From positions 219,971 to 252,375 of the forward strand of contig JAAZNV010000006.1 in NCBI GenBank assembly GCA_012798115.1: a stretch of DNA of 32,405 nt. Reading direction: 5' to 3'. The notes under the pieces were generated by a model. It ran no database searches, was not told the origin of the DNA, and saw only the letters and a list, made by a program, of their open reading frames with translations. The stretch comes from a candidate division WWE3 bacterium (GTDB taxonomy: Bacteria > Patescibacteriota > WWE3 > UBA101185 > UBA10185). Below, in pieces: positions 6,969-14,308 of this stretch; position 1 is the first letter of the stretch, and each line of letters begins with the position of its first letter. Position numbers and translations under genes: made by a program.

Positions 6969-7800
6969 ATCTGTTAAAAGATATCCTTTTCAGGTTTCTC
7001 CTAATGCTCAAGTAAGTGGAAGTGATTTGGTTTTAAAAAGAATAAACAAAAGAAGGAAAACCTTTAAGAACCCCAAGGCTGTACTTAGAAGCCACCATGG
7101 CATGGCTAAAAAAATCTTTGTGTCTTGTTTGCTTGTTGGAGTTTTTGTATTTATTATGTCTAAGTTTAATATCTTAGAATATTTTAAAGTTAATTCTATT
7201 AAAGTGTTAGGGTCATCCAAGTTTGTAAATGAAAAAGACATCAAAACCTTGGTTGAAAAAAATTCCTTAGGGCGTTCAATATTTGCTATAAACACTGAAA
7301 ATTTAAAAGATACATTAAAAAAGAACTTCTTAGGAGCTAAAAACATTGAAGTAGAAAAAGATTATCCAAACACACTTAAAGTTGTTGTTGAAGAAAGAAC
7401 TCCCATTGCAATTCTTTATAACGATAAAGGTATTTTTTACCTTATTGATTCAGATGGTTATGTTCTTGGAATAGTTGATAAAAATTACTTGGAGCTTCCA
7501 AAGATTAGATATGAAGATGATATATCTGTAGGGAACTTTTTAGATAAAGATATCATTCCTGTTAGTGTTGATATACTAAAGTTTGCAGAAAAAGAAGAAC
7601 TAAATGTTAGTAGTATGAGCTTCTACCCAAAATACACAAAAATATACGTAGGGAGTACTGAAGTATATATTGGATACGATAAAAGTAGAGAAAAATCCAT
7701 CGAAACTGTTGGAGCCTTAATAAAAAAGCTTAGTGTTGAAGGAAAAGTAGCGAAAAAGATTGATTTACGTTACGACAAAGTAATAGTATTATATGATTAG
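6931..7800 (+). CDS. ftsQ: FtsQ/DivIB division protein with POTRA domain
   Basis: A bitopic protein of 289 residues. It has a basic cytoplasmic tail of about 60 residues, one membrane span near 62-82 (KKIFVSCLLVGVFVFIMS), then a POTRA domain (FKVNSIKVLGSSKFVNEKDI onward) and the FtsQ beta domain (YPNTLKVVVEERTPIAILYN, then FYLIDSDGYVLG). FtsQ links early and late divisome proteins. The ATG at 6931 is preferred over an in-frame TTG at 6925. The gene therefore begins inside the last 38 nt of murG, implying coupled translation. The position between murG and ftsA is the classical one. Confidence 0.88.
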   Translation: MKSLNTPKTKGNRSVKRYPFQVSPNAQVSGSDLVLKRINKRRKTFKNPKAVLRSHHGMAKKIFVSCLLVGVFVFIMSKFNILEYFKVNSIKVLGSSKFVNEKDIKTLVEKNSLGRSIFAINTENLKDTLKKNFLGAKNIEVEKDYPNTLKVVVEERTPIAILYNDKGIFYLIDSDGYVLGIVDKNYLELPKIRYEDDISVGNFLDKDIIPVSVDILKFAEKEELNVSSMSFYPKYTKIYVGSTEVYIGYDKSREKSIETVGALIKKLSVEGKVAKKIDLRYDKVIVLYD

Positions 7801-7811
7801 ATTTTAAGCTT

Positions 7812-9068
7812 ATGCCCAAGGAAAAAATTATTACTGGAATTGACATAGGATCTACTAAGATAAGCACTACAGTTGCTTCTGTGTCTGAGAGTAAAATATC
7901 TGTAATTGGAGTTTCAGGAAATGTTCCTTCAAAAGGGATTAGTAGAGGAAATGTTGTAGATATAGATAGCGCTGTAGAAGCCATATCTCAAAGCATAGAA
8001 AAAGCTGAAAGAATGGCTGGGGTTTCTATTTCCAATGCTTTTGTGACTATAAATGGAAGTCATATGGAAACCTTGAATTCCCATGGCGTTGTTGCTGTAT
8101 CCCCAAATGAAACATCAGAAATAACTAGAAGTGATGTTGCAAGAGTCATAGAAGCAGCTCAAGCAATTTCCCTTCCTTCAACAAGAGAAATTATTCATGT
8201 TATTCCGAGAGATTTTGTAGTTGATTCTCAAGAAGGTATAAAAGATCCAGTTGGTATGTCTGGTGTAAGGCTTGAGGTTGAAACTAATGTCATTCATGGT
8301 TCAGCTACAGCAATGAGAAGCATTACAAAGTGTGTTAATCAAGTTGGAGTTGACGTTAATGAACTTGTTTATAGTGCCTTAGCTTCCTCAGAAGCTGTGC
8401 TTAACGATACTGAAAAGGAACTTGGAGTTTTGCTTGTTGATATAGGTGGAGGGACAACTTCTGTAATAGCATTTCTAGACGGCAGCCCTATTCATTCTGT
8501 TGTTTTGCCAATTGGAGGAAGGCTCGTTACTCAAGATTTAACAATAGGTTTAAGATCTAGGTTTGAAGATGCAGAAAAGATAAAGATTAGATTAAGTAAT
8601 GAAGCAATGCTTTCCAAGTCTGGAGTAGGAGATGTTGCAGAAGAAGATTTTGATGTATCTGAGTTTAACTTAGATATTGAAAGAATCCCTAGAAGTATGC
8701 TTTATAAAATAATGAATGCTAGGCTTGAGGAGATATTTAGGCTTGTAGCGCTTGAGGTAACAAAAGCTGGTCTAAGTGGAAAGCTTCCTGCAGGTATAGT
8801 TATCACAGGGGGAGCTGCTTTAACTGCTGGAGTGGAAAGAAGTGCTAAAGTTAATTTAAAAATGCCTGTTAGGATAGGAACACCAAAAGGTGTTACTGGT
8901 CTTATTGATGAGATAAAAGGACCTGATGCTTCCGCTGGGGTAGGGTCTATTCTTTACGGTGTCAAACTTTATAGAGGTAGTAATCTATTGTCATTAGATG
9001 ATAAAAACGGTACTATTAAAAAAAGCATGTCTAAGATATTTGAAAAGTTCAAGTCTTTTCTACCTTAG
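7812..9068 (+). CDS. ftsA: FtsA, actin-like membrane tether for FtsZ
   Basis: A 418-residue actin-fold ATPase. It has the phosphate-1 loop GIDIGSTKIS (9-18), the SHS2-type 1C domain following it, the phosphate-2 loop VDIGGGTTSV, and the adenosine motif ITGGAALTAGV. It ends with a short amphipathic helix (SMSKIFEKFKSFLP), which is the membrane-targeting sequence of FtsA. It starts 11 nt after ftsQ. Nothing is missing, so the core divisome scaffold appears functional. Confidence 0.95.
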   Translation: MPKEKIITGIDIGSTKISTTVASVSESKISVIGVSGNVPSKGISRGNVVDIDSAVEAISQSIEKAERMAGVSISNAFVTINGSHMETLNSHGVVAVSPNETSEITRSDVARVIEAAQAISLPSTREIIHVIPRDFVVDSQEGIKDPVGMSGVRLEVETNVIHGSATAMRSITKCVNQVGVDVNELVYSALASSEAVLNDTEKELGVLLVDIGGGTTSVIAFLDGSPIHSVVLPIGGRLVTQDLTIGLRSRFEDAEKIKIRLSNEAMLSKSGVGDVAEEDFDVSEFNLDIERIPRSMLYKIMNARLEEIFRLVALEVTKAGLSGKLPAGIVITGGAALTAGVERSAKVNLKMPVRIGTPKGVTGLIDEIKGPDASAGVGSILYGVKLYRGSNLLSLDDKNGTIKKSMSKIFEKFKSFLP

Positions 9069-9120
9069 TAGTTGTCTAATGTTTTGACATATTTATTTAA
9101 TCTGCCCAAAGAAAAACTAA

Positions 9121-10257
9121 ATGCAAGTAAAACCTGAAGTAGAAAACTTTGCAAAAATAAAGGTTTTAGGTATAGGTGGTGCTGGAGGAAATGTCTTAAA
9201 TTCTATGATTGAATCCGGCCAGATTACTGGAGTTGAATTTATTGCTATAAATACTGATGCTCAAGATTTATCTAAAAACAAAGCAGTAGTAAAAATTCCA
9301 ATTGGGCAAGAAATTACACATGGTCTTGGATCTGGTGCCAATCCAGATATTGGAAGACATGCAGCTGAAGAATCAAGTGAGGAAATAAAAAAACACTTAG
9401 AAGGTGCAGATATGATATTTATTACTGCAGGAATGGGTGGAGGCACTGGCACAGGAGCTTCCCCAGTTATTGCAAGATTAGCAAAGGATCTTGGGGCGCT
9501 AACAATAGGTGTAGTAACAAAACCTTTTCCATTTGAAGGAGCAATGAGAATGAGAAATGCTGAAAATGGCATTACTGAACTTAGAGAAGAAGTTGATGCA
9601 CTAATTACTATTCCAAATCAAAGATTACTGGAAGTTGCAGATGAAAACATGTCAATTTTGGAAGCATTTAAGCTTTCTGATAGTGTTTTAAATCAAGGGG
9701 TTCAAGGAATATCAGATTTGATTGTAATGCCAGGTCTTATAAATGTTGACTTTGCAGATGTTAAAACGATTATGAAAGATGCTGGAACAGCTCTTATGGG
9801 CATTGGAATTGGGACTGGAGAAAATAGAGCAGAAGTTGCAGCAAAAGCTGCTATTTCTTCTCCTCTTCTTGAACAATCTGTTGAGGATGCTAAGGGAATA
9901 CTATTTAACGTTATTGGTGGTCATGACTTAACTATGAAAGAAGTAGATAAGGCTGCAAATATTATTAGAGATATTGCAAATGATGAAGCAAATATTATCT
10001 TCGGAACAACTATAGATGAGAGACTTGCAGGACAAGTTAAGATTACTGTGATTGCAACAGGCTTTGATATTAAACATGATGATTTAGGGTATGGTTTTGC
10101 AGAACCTAGATTTATTCCGAGAAAAGATGCTACAGCTCCTAATTCCATACAAAAATCTATTGATTTACCAACGAAAGATACATTTAAGCCAGAAGACTTT
10201 GACACTAGTGACCCAGATAGTAAGTATGATATTCCAGCCTTCTTAAGGGGAAAATAA
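9121..10257 (+). CDS. ftsZ: FtsZ, tubulin-like division GTPase
   Basis: A full-length FtsZ of 378 residues that forms the Z ring. GIGGAGGN (17-24) and the tubulin signature GGGTGTG (106-112) bind GTP. The T7 synergy loop NVDFAD (208-213) completes the active site of the neighbouring subunit. A disordered linker of roughly 45 residues leads to the conserved C-terminal peptide [10 protein letters not shown], which docks on FtsA. A 52-nt gap separates it from ftsA and a hairpin terminator follows immediately, so ftsZ ends the cluster. Confidence 0.97.
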   Translation: MQVKPEVENFAKIKVLGIGGAGGNVLNSMIESGQITGVEFIAINTDAQDLSKNKAVVKIPIGQEITHGLGSGANPDIGRHAAEESSEEIKKHLEGADMIFITAGMGGGTGTGASPVIARLAKDLGALTIGVVTKPFPFEGAMRMRNAENGITELREEVDALITIPNQRLLEVADENMSILEAFKLSDSVLNQGVQGISDLIVMPGLINVDFADVKTIMKDAGTALMGIGIGTGENRAEVAAKAAISSPLLEQSVEDAKGILFNVIGGHDLTMKEVDKAANIIRDIANDEANIIFGTTIDERLAGQVKITVIATGFDIKHDDLGYGFAEPRFIPRKDATAPNSIQKSIDLPTKDTFKPEDFDTSDPDSKYDIPAFLRGK

Positions 10258-10290
10258 AAAGGATTACCTGTAAAAGTTAATCCTTTTTTT
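10256..10290 (+). terminator. Bidirectional rho-independent terminator after ftsZ
   Basis: An 11-bp perfect stem (AAAAAGGATTA at 10256-10266 pairing with TAATCCTTTTT at 10278-10288) with an 11-nt loop is followed by T residues. The A-run on the left arm makes it equally usable for the convergent gene at 10297-10644. Confidence 0.85.
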
Positions 10291-10296
10291 GTCTTT

Positions 10297-10644
10297 TTAT
10301 TTTTGTTCCAATAACCCTTCCACTTCTCTTTCATCAACATTACTACCTGTAGGGAAAATAATGGCAGTTCCTATATAAGGTATTGAAAAATGTATTGTTC
10401 CCTCAAAATAATAAGGGGTTGACCATCTCATGTCTGTGGGGATAAGGCAGTTGCCATTCTTCTCTAGTAGCTTCCATCCGTCCTTTGTTAACTTTGCAGT
10501 CCACTTTGTTTTTATTTCTATATTGTTGATGCCTTTTTGAATACTTGCTATTGGTCCTCTAAACACAAACTCTCCTTCTTGGATCTCTAAATCTCGACCA
10601 ACCAAAACCATTTTTAGCACTTCATCCCAGGTTAACGTTTTCAT
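10297..10644 (-). CDS. Conserved-looking small protein of unknown function
   Basis: The 115-residue soluble protein has no signal peptide or membrane span. I do not recognise a family. It begins TLTWDEVLKMVLVGRDLEI, is rich in Trp, Ile and Lys, and its middle alternates beta-like and turn segments (FVFRGPIASI, then NIEIKTKWTAKL), suggesting a compact mostly-beta fold. The gene has its own classical promoter and a good Shine-Dalgarno, unlike the leaderless housekeeping genes. It converges on ftsZ and is divergent from nrdJ. Coding status is supported by the promoter, ribosome binding site and shared terminator rather than by homology. Confidence 0.7.
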   Translation of the reverse strand: MKTLTWDEVLKMVLVGRDLEIQEGEFVFRGPIASIQKGINNIEIKTKWTAKLTKDGWKLLEKNGNCLIPTDMRWSTPYYFEGTIHFSIPYIGTAIIFPTGSNVDEREVEGLLEQK

Positions 10645-10652
10645 TTATTTTG

Positions 10653-10695
10653 CTCTCCTTTTCACTATTATAGGATATATTTGTTTGATACGCAA
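10653..10695 (-). promoter_or_regulatory. Promoter and Shine-Dalgarno of the 10297-10644 gene
   Basis: Reading the minus strand: TTGCGT (-35, 10695-10690), a 17-nt spacer, TATAAT (-10, 10672-10667), and AAGGAGAG (10660-10653) placed 8 nt before the ATG. The mRNA would have a leader of roughly 15 nt. Confidence 0.7.
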
Positions 10696-10969
10696 ACTGT
10701 TTAGTTTATAAAACTTTGTATGAAGTCATTGCTTTCTTCTCAAAGTTTAGGCATCTATGGGTAAATTTAATGCATATTCCAATCTTGATAGCTTGGTTTT
10801 AGTGTAAATTTCTGATTTCATATAGCAACAGGCAGTGATGAATAATTCTTTTCATCATTAAGTTTCAGTTAAGGAAAATATAGGAGAAGTGCCACTACGT
10901 ATAAATTTCATTCTTAGTGTGCTGTTAGTTTTTTGGTTCAAGAGCTGACACCACATTAAAGAAATATTT
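10696..10969 (+). promoter_or_regulatory. Long nrdJ leader with hairpin and B12-box-like motif
   Basis: This is the main part of the only gene-free gap over 300 nt (10645-10969). I see no coding frame of useful length. It contains a 7-bp hairpin (TGATGAA 10836-10842 with TTCATCA 10851-10857). It also contains ATATAGGAGAAGTGCC (10878-10893), which matches 11 of 16 positions of the 3' B12-box consensus as I recall it, followed by ACTACG. The upstream core typical of cobalamin riboswitches (a CCCGCxACTG segment) is absent. A weak promoter TTGGTT-17-TTAAAG ends 8 nt before the nrdJ ATG. Regulation by B12 is only a hypothesis. Confidence 0.3.
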
Positions 10970-13513
10970 ATGAGTTCTTACTTATACTTTAATGATGGTA
11001 TTAATTTAGAAAAAAATAAAAGTATTGAGTTTGCAGAAAACTCAAGGAAAATCCTAGAAAAAAGGTTCTTGAAGAGAGATGACAAAGGAGAAATCGCAGA
11101 AACCCCAGAAGGTATGTTTGACAGACTCTCTGAGGTTATTGCTGAACCAGATAAACTCTACAGGAGTGTAGAATTCTCTAAAATTGAATTTTATAATTTA
11201 CTATCTTCAAGGAAATTTTTTCCTAATGCTCCTACATTCACTGGGGCAGGAACAGCTCTGGGACAGCTAGCAGCTTGCTTTGTTCTTCCTGTGTCAGATG
11301 ATTTAGGAAGGTATTCAGATAGCATTTTTTCTACTTTAAGAGATGCAGCTTTGATCCAACAGTCTGGTGGTGGAAATGGCTTTTCTTTTTCAAGATTAAG
11401 AGCAAAAGGAACAAGAATATCAACAAGTAAGGGTGTTTCATCTGGTCCTATTGGATTTATGAAGGTTTATGATGCTGCTTTTGGGGAGATTGCACAAGGT
11501 GGTGTGAGAAGAGGTGCTAACATGGGGGTTTTAAGAGTGGATCATCCTGATGTTAGGGATTTTATTAAGTGTAAGACACAAGAAGGAACCATTTCTAACT
11601 TTAATATATCTGTTGCAGCTACCGATGAGTTTATGAGAGCTGTAGAAAATGATATGACTTACAACATTGTTGATCCTAAGACAAAACAAGTCGTAGAGAC
11701 ACCAAGGGCAAGAGAAATATTTGATCTCATGGTTGAGCAGGCATATAAGAATGGTGAACCTGGAATACTTTTTATTGATGCTGCAAACAGGCAAAATCCT
11801 GTACCTCATATGTATACATTAGAAGCAACTAATCCTTGTGGTGAACAGTGGCTTGGTCCTTATGAAAGCTGTTGTTTGGGTTCCATTAATTTAGCTCTTC
11901 ATGTAAGTAAAGAAGGAAAAGTAGATTGGGAAGAACTTCAAAAAACAACAATACTAGGAACTCGTTTACTGGATAATATAGTTACTGCAAATAAGTATAT
12001 TCCTCAAGTTCCTCAGCTTAAAGAAGCTGCTTTGGGTTGCAGAAGAATTGGTCTTGGAATAATGGGTTTAGCAGATTTGATGTATAGTCTTGGGATAAGA
12101 TATGGAAGCGAGGAGGCTCAAGAATTTTCTGCTCAAGTGATGGAGTTTATTAAGTTTCACTCTATGAAAGCCTCCATTGAGCTTGCTAGGGAAAGAGGCC
12201 CATTCTTGAAGATAAGAGGAAGTATATTTGATCCTGAAAACATTACATGGAAAGTTCCATCTCCTTTAAGACCGTACTCAAGGAGTTGGAACAGGCCTAT
12301 CTTGCATTGGCAAGAAATACAAGATGGGATAAGAATGTTTGGTATAAGAAATGCTGCAATAAATACAATTGCTCCAACAGGAACAGTTTCTCTTGTAGCT
12401 GGGGTGGAAGGTTATGGTTGTGAACCAGTGTTTGCTCTTGCTTACTATATGAATGTTTATCAAGCAGCTGGTCAAGATAAACAAATGACCTTAACATATG
12501 TAAGTCCTTCTTTTCAGAAGGCTTTAGACTCGTTAAGTATGGATGAAGGTACGAAGAAGAGGGTAATTGAGGAGGTTTTGCACGAGGGCTCGTGTCAAGG
12601 CATAGAAGAACTGCCAGAACACATTAAAAATACTTTTGTTGTAGCATCTGATGTAACTCCTGAGGAACATGTTTTAATGCAAGCTTCACTTCAAGCGTTT
12701 ATAGATAATTCTATTTCAAAGACATGTAACTTTCCTCAAGATGCAACAAGAGAAGATGTTGCTAAAGTTTATATGATGGGGTGGAAATTAGGTTGTAAAG
12801 GTTTAACAGTTTATGTAACTGGAAGCAGACAAGAAGTTGCTTTAGAGACAAAAAGCACAAAAGAATCAAAATCACAGGTAAGTTCCTCTACTCAACAGGA
12901 GTCTTCGATGGAGAATAAACTAGCAAAAGAACATGAATCTCTGTTAGATAGTAAAGTGTTAGATGAAGATGTAAATGATAGTTTGTTGAAAAGAGCATAT
13001 AGATTGGAAGGAGCTACTTATAAGGTTAAAACTCCTCAAGGAAAAGCTTTTATTACAATAAATAAGACACCTGAAGGAAAACCATTTGAAGTATTTATCA
13101 ATGTCGGAAAAGCAGGAACAGATGTGTCAGCTTTATCAGAAGGCTTAGGAAGACTTGTCTCAGGACTGTTAAGATATCCGGACTCAAGGGATGATACGGT
13201 AAAGGAGATCATTACTCAACTAAGCGGCATAGGAGGTTCAAGATCTGTTGGGTTTGGAAAGAATAAGGTGTACTCAATTCCGGATGCAGTTGCTAAGGTT
13301 TTAGCTGAGGAGTTTGGTTACAATATTCCTCATACAAATGGAAATGGCTCTGCATCGGATAAAATGTCTTCTCTTGAAGAAGCTGATATGTCTAAATATA
13401 TAAAGGAATCTGGATTATCTAGCGTTGATGTTTGTCCCGAATGTGGAAATTACTCGTTTGTAAAAGAAGAAGGATGTGCTAAGTGCTATGAGTGTGGTTA
13501 CTCAGTTTGTTAG
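10970..13513 (+). CDS. nrdJ: Adenosylcobalamin-dependent (class II) ribonucleotide reductase
   Basis: An 847-residue class II RNR, which reduces ribonucleotides to deoxyribonucleotides with a B12-derived radical. The barrel is recognisable from QQSGGGNGFSFSRLR and QGGVRRGANMG. The active-site finger ATNPCGEQ gives the thiyl Cys290 and Glu292. The redox cysteines appear to be Cys103 (LAACFVLPV) and Cys301/302 (SCCLGSINLA). A low-complexity Ser/Lys/Glu linker (about 630-670) joins a TSCPD domain (LEGATYKVKTPQGKAF, then ALSEGLGRLVSGLL). The C-terminus is a four-cysteine zinc ribbon (CPECG, then CAKCYECGYSVC) thought to shuttle electrons to the active site. The next gene makes its cofactor. The ATG choice is set by the N-terminal alignment; no Shine-Dalgarno is seen. 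Confidence 0.95.
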   Translation: MSSYLYFNDGINLEKNKSIEFAENSRKILEKRFLKRDDKGEIAETPEGMFDRLSEVIAEPDKLYRSVEFSKIEFYNLLSSRKFFPNAPTFTGAGTALGQLAACFVLPVSDDLGRYSDSIFSTLRDAALIQQSGGGNGFSFSRLRAKGTRISTSKGVSSGPIGFMKVYDAAFGEIAQGGVRRGANMGVLRVDHPDVRDFIKCKTQEGTISNFNISVAATDEFMRAVENDMTYNIVDPKTKQVVETPRAREIFDLMVEQAYKNGEPGILFIDAANRQNPVPHMYTLEATNPCGEQWLGPYESCCLGSINLALHVSKEGKVDWEELQKTTILGTRLLDNIVTANKYIPQVPQLKEAALGCRRIGLGIMGLADLMYSLGIRYGSEEAQEFSAQVMEFIKFHSMKASIELARERGPFLKIRGSIFDPENITWKVPSPLRPYSRSWNRPILHWQEIQDGIRMFGIRNAAINTIAPTGTVSLVAGVEGYGCEPVFALAYYMNVYQAAGQDKQMTLTYVSPSFQKALDSLSMDEGTKKRVIEEVLHEGSCQGIEELPEHIKNTFVVASDVTPEEHVLMQASLQAFIDNSISKTCNFPQDATREDVAKVYMMGWKLGCKGLTVYVTGSRQEVALETKSTKESKSQVSSSTQQESSMENKLAKEHESLLDSKVLDEDVNDSLLKRAYRLEGATYKVKTPQGKAFITINKTPEGKPFEVFINVGKAGTDVSALSEGLGRLVSGLLRYPDSRDDTVKEIITQLSGIGGSRSVGFGKNKVYSIPDAVAKVLAEEFGYNIPHTNGNGSASDKMSSLEEADMSKYIKESGLSSVDVCPECGNYSFVKEEGCAKCYECGYSVC

Positions 13514-13541
13514 TTGACCTGCAAACAGGCTGTAGTATATT
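13514..13541 (+). promoter_or_regulatory. Possible promoter of the adenosyltransferase gene
   Basis: TTGACC (13514-13519), a 16-nt spacer and TATATT (13536-13541) directly follow the nrdJ stop. A second TATAAT lies at 13542-13547. The leader would be about 17 nt. Confidence 0.45.
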
Positions 13542-13564
13542 TATAATGTTTCTGCCCTTAAGGT

Positions 13565-14113
13565 ATGTTTAAAGTGTATACAAAACAGGGCGACAATGGT
13601 TTTACCCTCTTGCCAAAGATAAGTAAAAAAATATCTAAATCAGATTTAGTATTTGAAGTATTGGGTACATTTGATGAACTTGGAGTTTGCTTAGGATTTC
13701 TTCATACAGCTAGATTAAATGATGTTAAGAAAGTTTCGATTGAAGTTCAAAAAGATCTTTTAAGCTTAGGTTCTTTGATTATTTCCCAAGGAAAGATATC
13801 TGATGCAACAAGAAAAAACTGGGAGAAAAGAGTAAAGGAATTAGAAGAAGTTATTGACTACTTTCAAGCAAAAACAGACTCTATACAAAGCTTTATTCTT
13901 CCTGGAGGATGTAGAGAAAGTGCTTTTTTACACTTAAGTAGAGTTACATGTAGGAGATTGGAAAGACTTGTTGTTAGATATATTAAAAAGAAAAAGGATA
14001 TGGTTTTTGTTGTTAAGTACCTAAATAGATTATCAGATCTTCTTTTTGTTATGGCTAGGTATGTGAACAAAAAACTTGGATTTAAGGATTTAATTTGGGA
14101 GAATAAAGCATAG
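13565..14113 (+). CDS. PduO-type ATP:cob(I)alamin adenosyltransferase
   Basis: A 182-residue four-helix-bundle enzyme that transfers the adenosyl group of ATP to cob(I)alamin. The N-terminus FKVYTKQGDNGFT matches the PduO nucleotide-binding signature (YTxxGDxG), followed by LGTFDELGVCLGF. The C-terminal half carries FILPGGCRESAFLHLSRVTCRRLER and VKYLNRLSDLLFVMARYVN, the most conserved stretches of the family. It sits 51 nt behind nrdJ, the enzyme that needs adenosylcobalamin, so the pair forms a small cofactor-plus-user unit. No B12 synthesis genes are in the window; the cell probably salvages corrinoids. Confidence 0.93.
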   Translation: MFKVYTKQGDNGFTLLPKISKKISKSDLVFEVLGTFDELGVCLGFLHTARLNDVKKVSIEVQKDLLSLGSLIISQGKISDATRKNWEKRVKELEEVIDYFQAKTDSIQSFILPGGCRESAFLHLSRVTCRRLERLVVRYIKKKKDMVFVVKYLNRLSDLLFVMARYVNKKLGFKDLIWENKA

Positions 14114-14253
14114 TGAAAAAGTATTACTTTTTAATTACCTTGTTAGCAATTATGTTTGTGTTTCTTATTGCTGTATTAATTGTTGCAGCTAAAAGATCTG
14201 ATGACTATTTTAATTTACTTGGATCTTTAAACAACATAGTTATTAAGATATAA
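14113..14253 (+). CDS. Small single-span membrane peptide (46 aa)
   Basis: A GTG start overlaps the adenosyltransferase stop by one base (TAGTG), a typical reinitiation junction. The 46-residue product has a positively charged start (KKYY), a strong hydrophobic span of about 22 residues (FLITLLAIMFVFLIAVLIV), then a short polar tail (AAKRSDDYFNLLGSLNN). I do not recognise it. The stop lies 55 nt before ileS, and the ileS promoter lies between them. Support comes from frame, coupling and clean topology only. Confidence 0.5.
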   Translation: MKKYYFLITLLAIMFVFLIAVLIVAAKRSDDYFNLLGSLNNIVIKI

Positions 14254-14293
14254 GTTACTAAATAGATAGTATTAATCTCCTGGTAAAATCAGA

Positions 14294-14299
14294 TATAAT
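14294..14299 (+). promoter_or_regulatory. -10 box of ileS, leaderless-type
   Basis: A perfect TATAAT ends 9 nt before the ileS ATG. No Shine-Dalgarno fits between, so the transcript would start within about 3 nt of the start codon. Confidence 0.6.
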
Positions 14300-14308
14300 G
14301 AACTTACT

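Noticed and set aside
9921-10340. Minus-strand open frame across the ftsZ end and the terminator
   Set aside because: It runs antisense through conserved FtsZ sequence and overlaps the convergent gene; no initiation signals.
10696-10969. Canonical cobalamin riboswitch
   Set aside because: Only a B12-box-like fragment is present; the CCCGCxACTG core and the expected order of helices could not be found, so it is kept only as a low-scored hypothesis.
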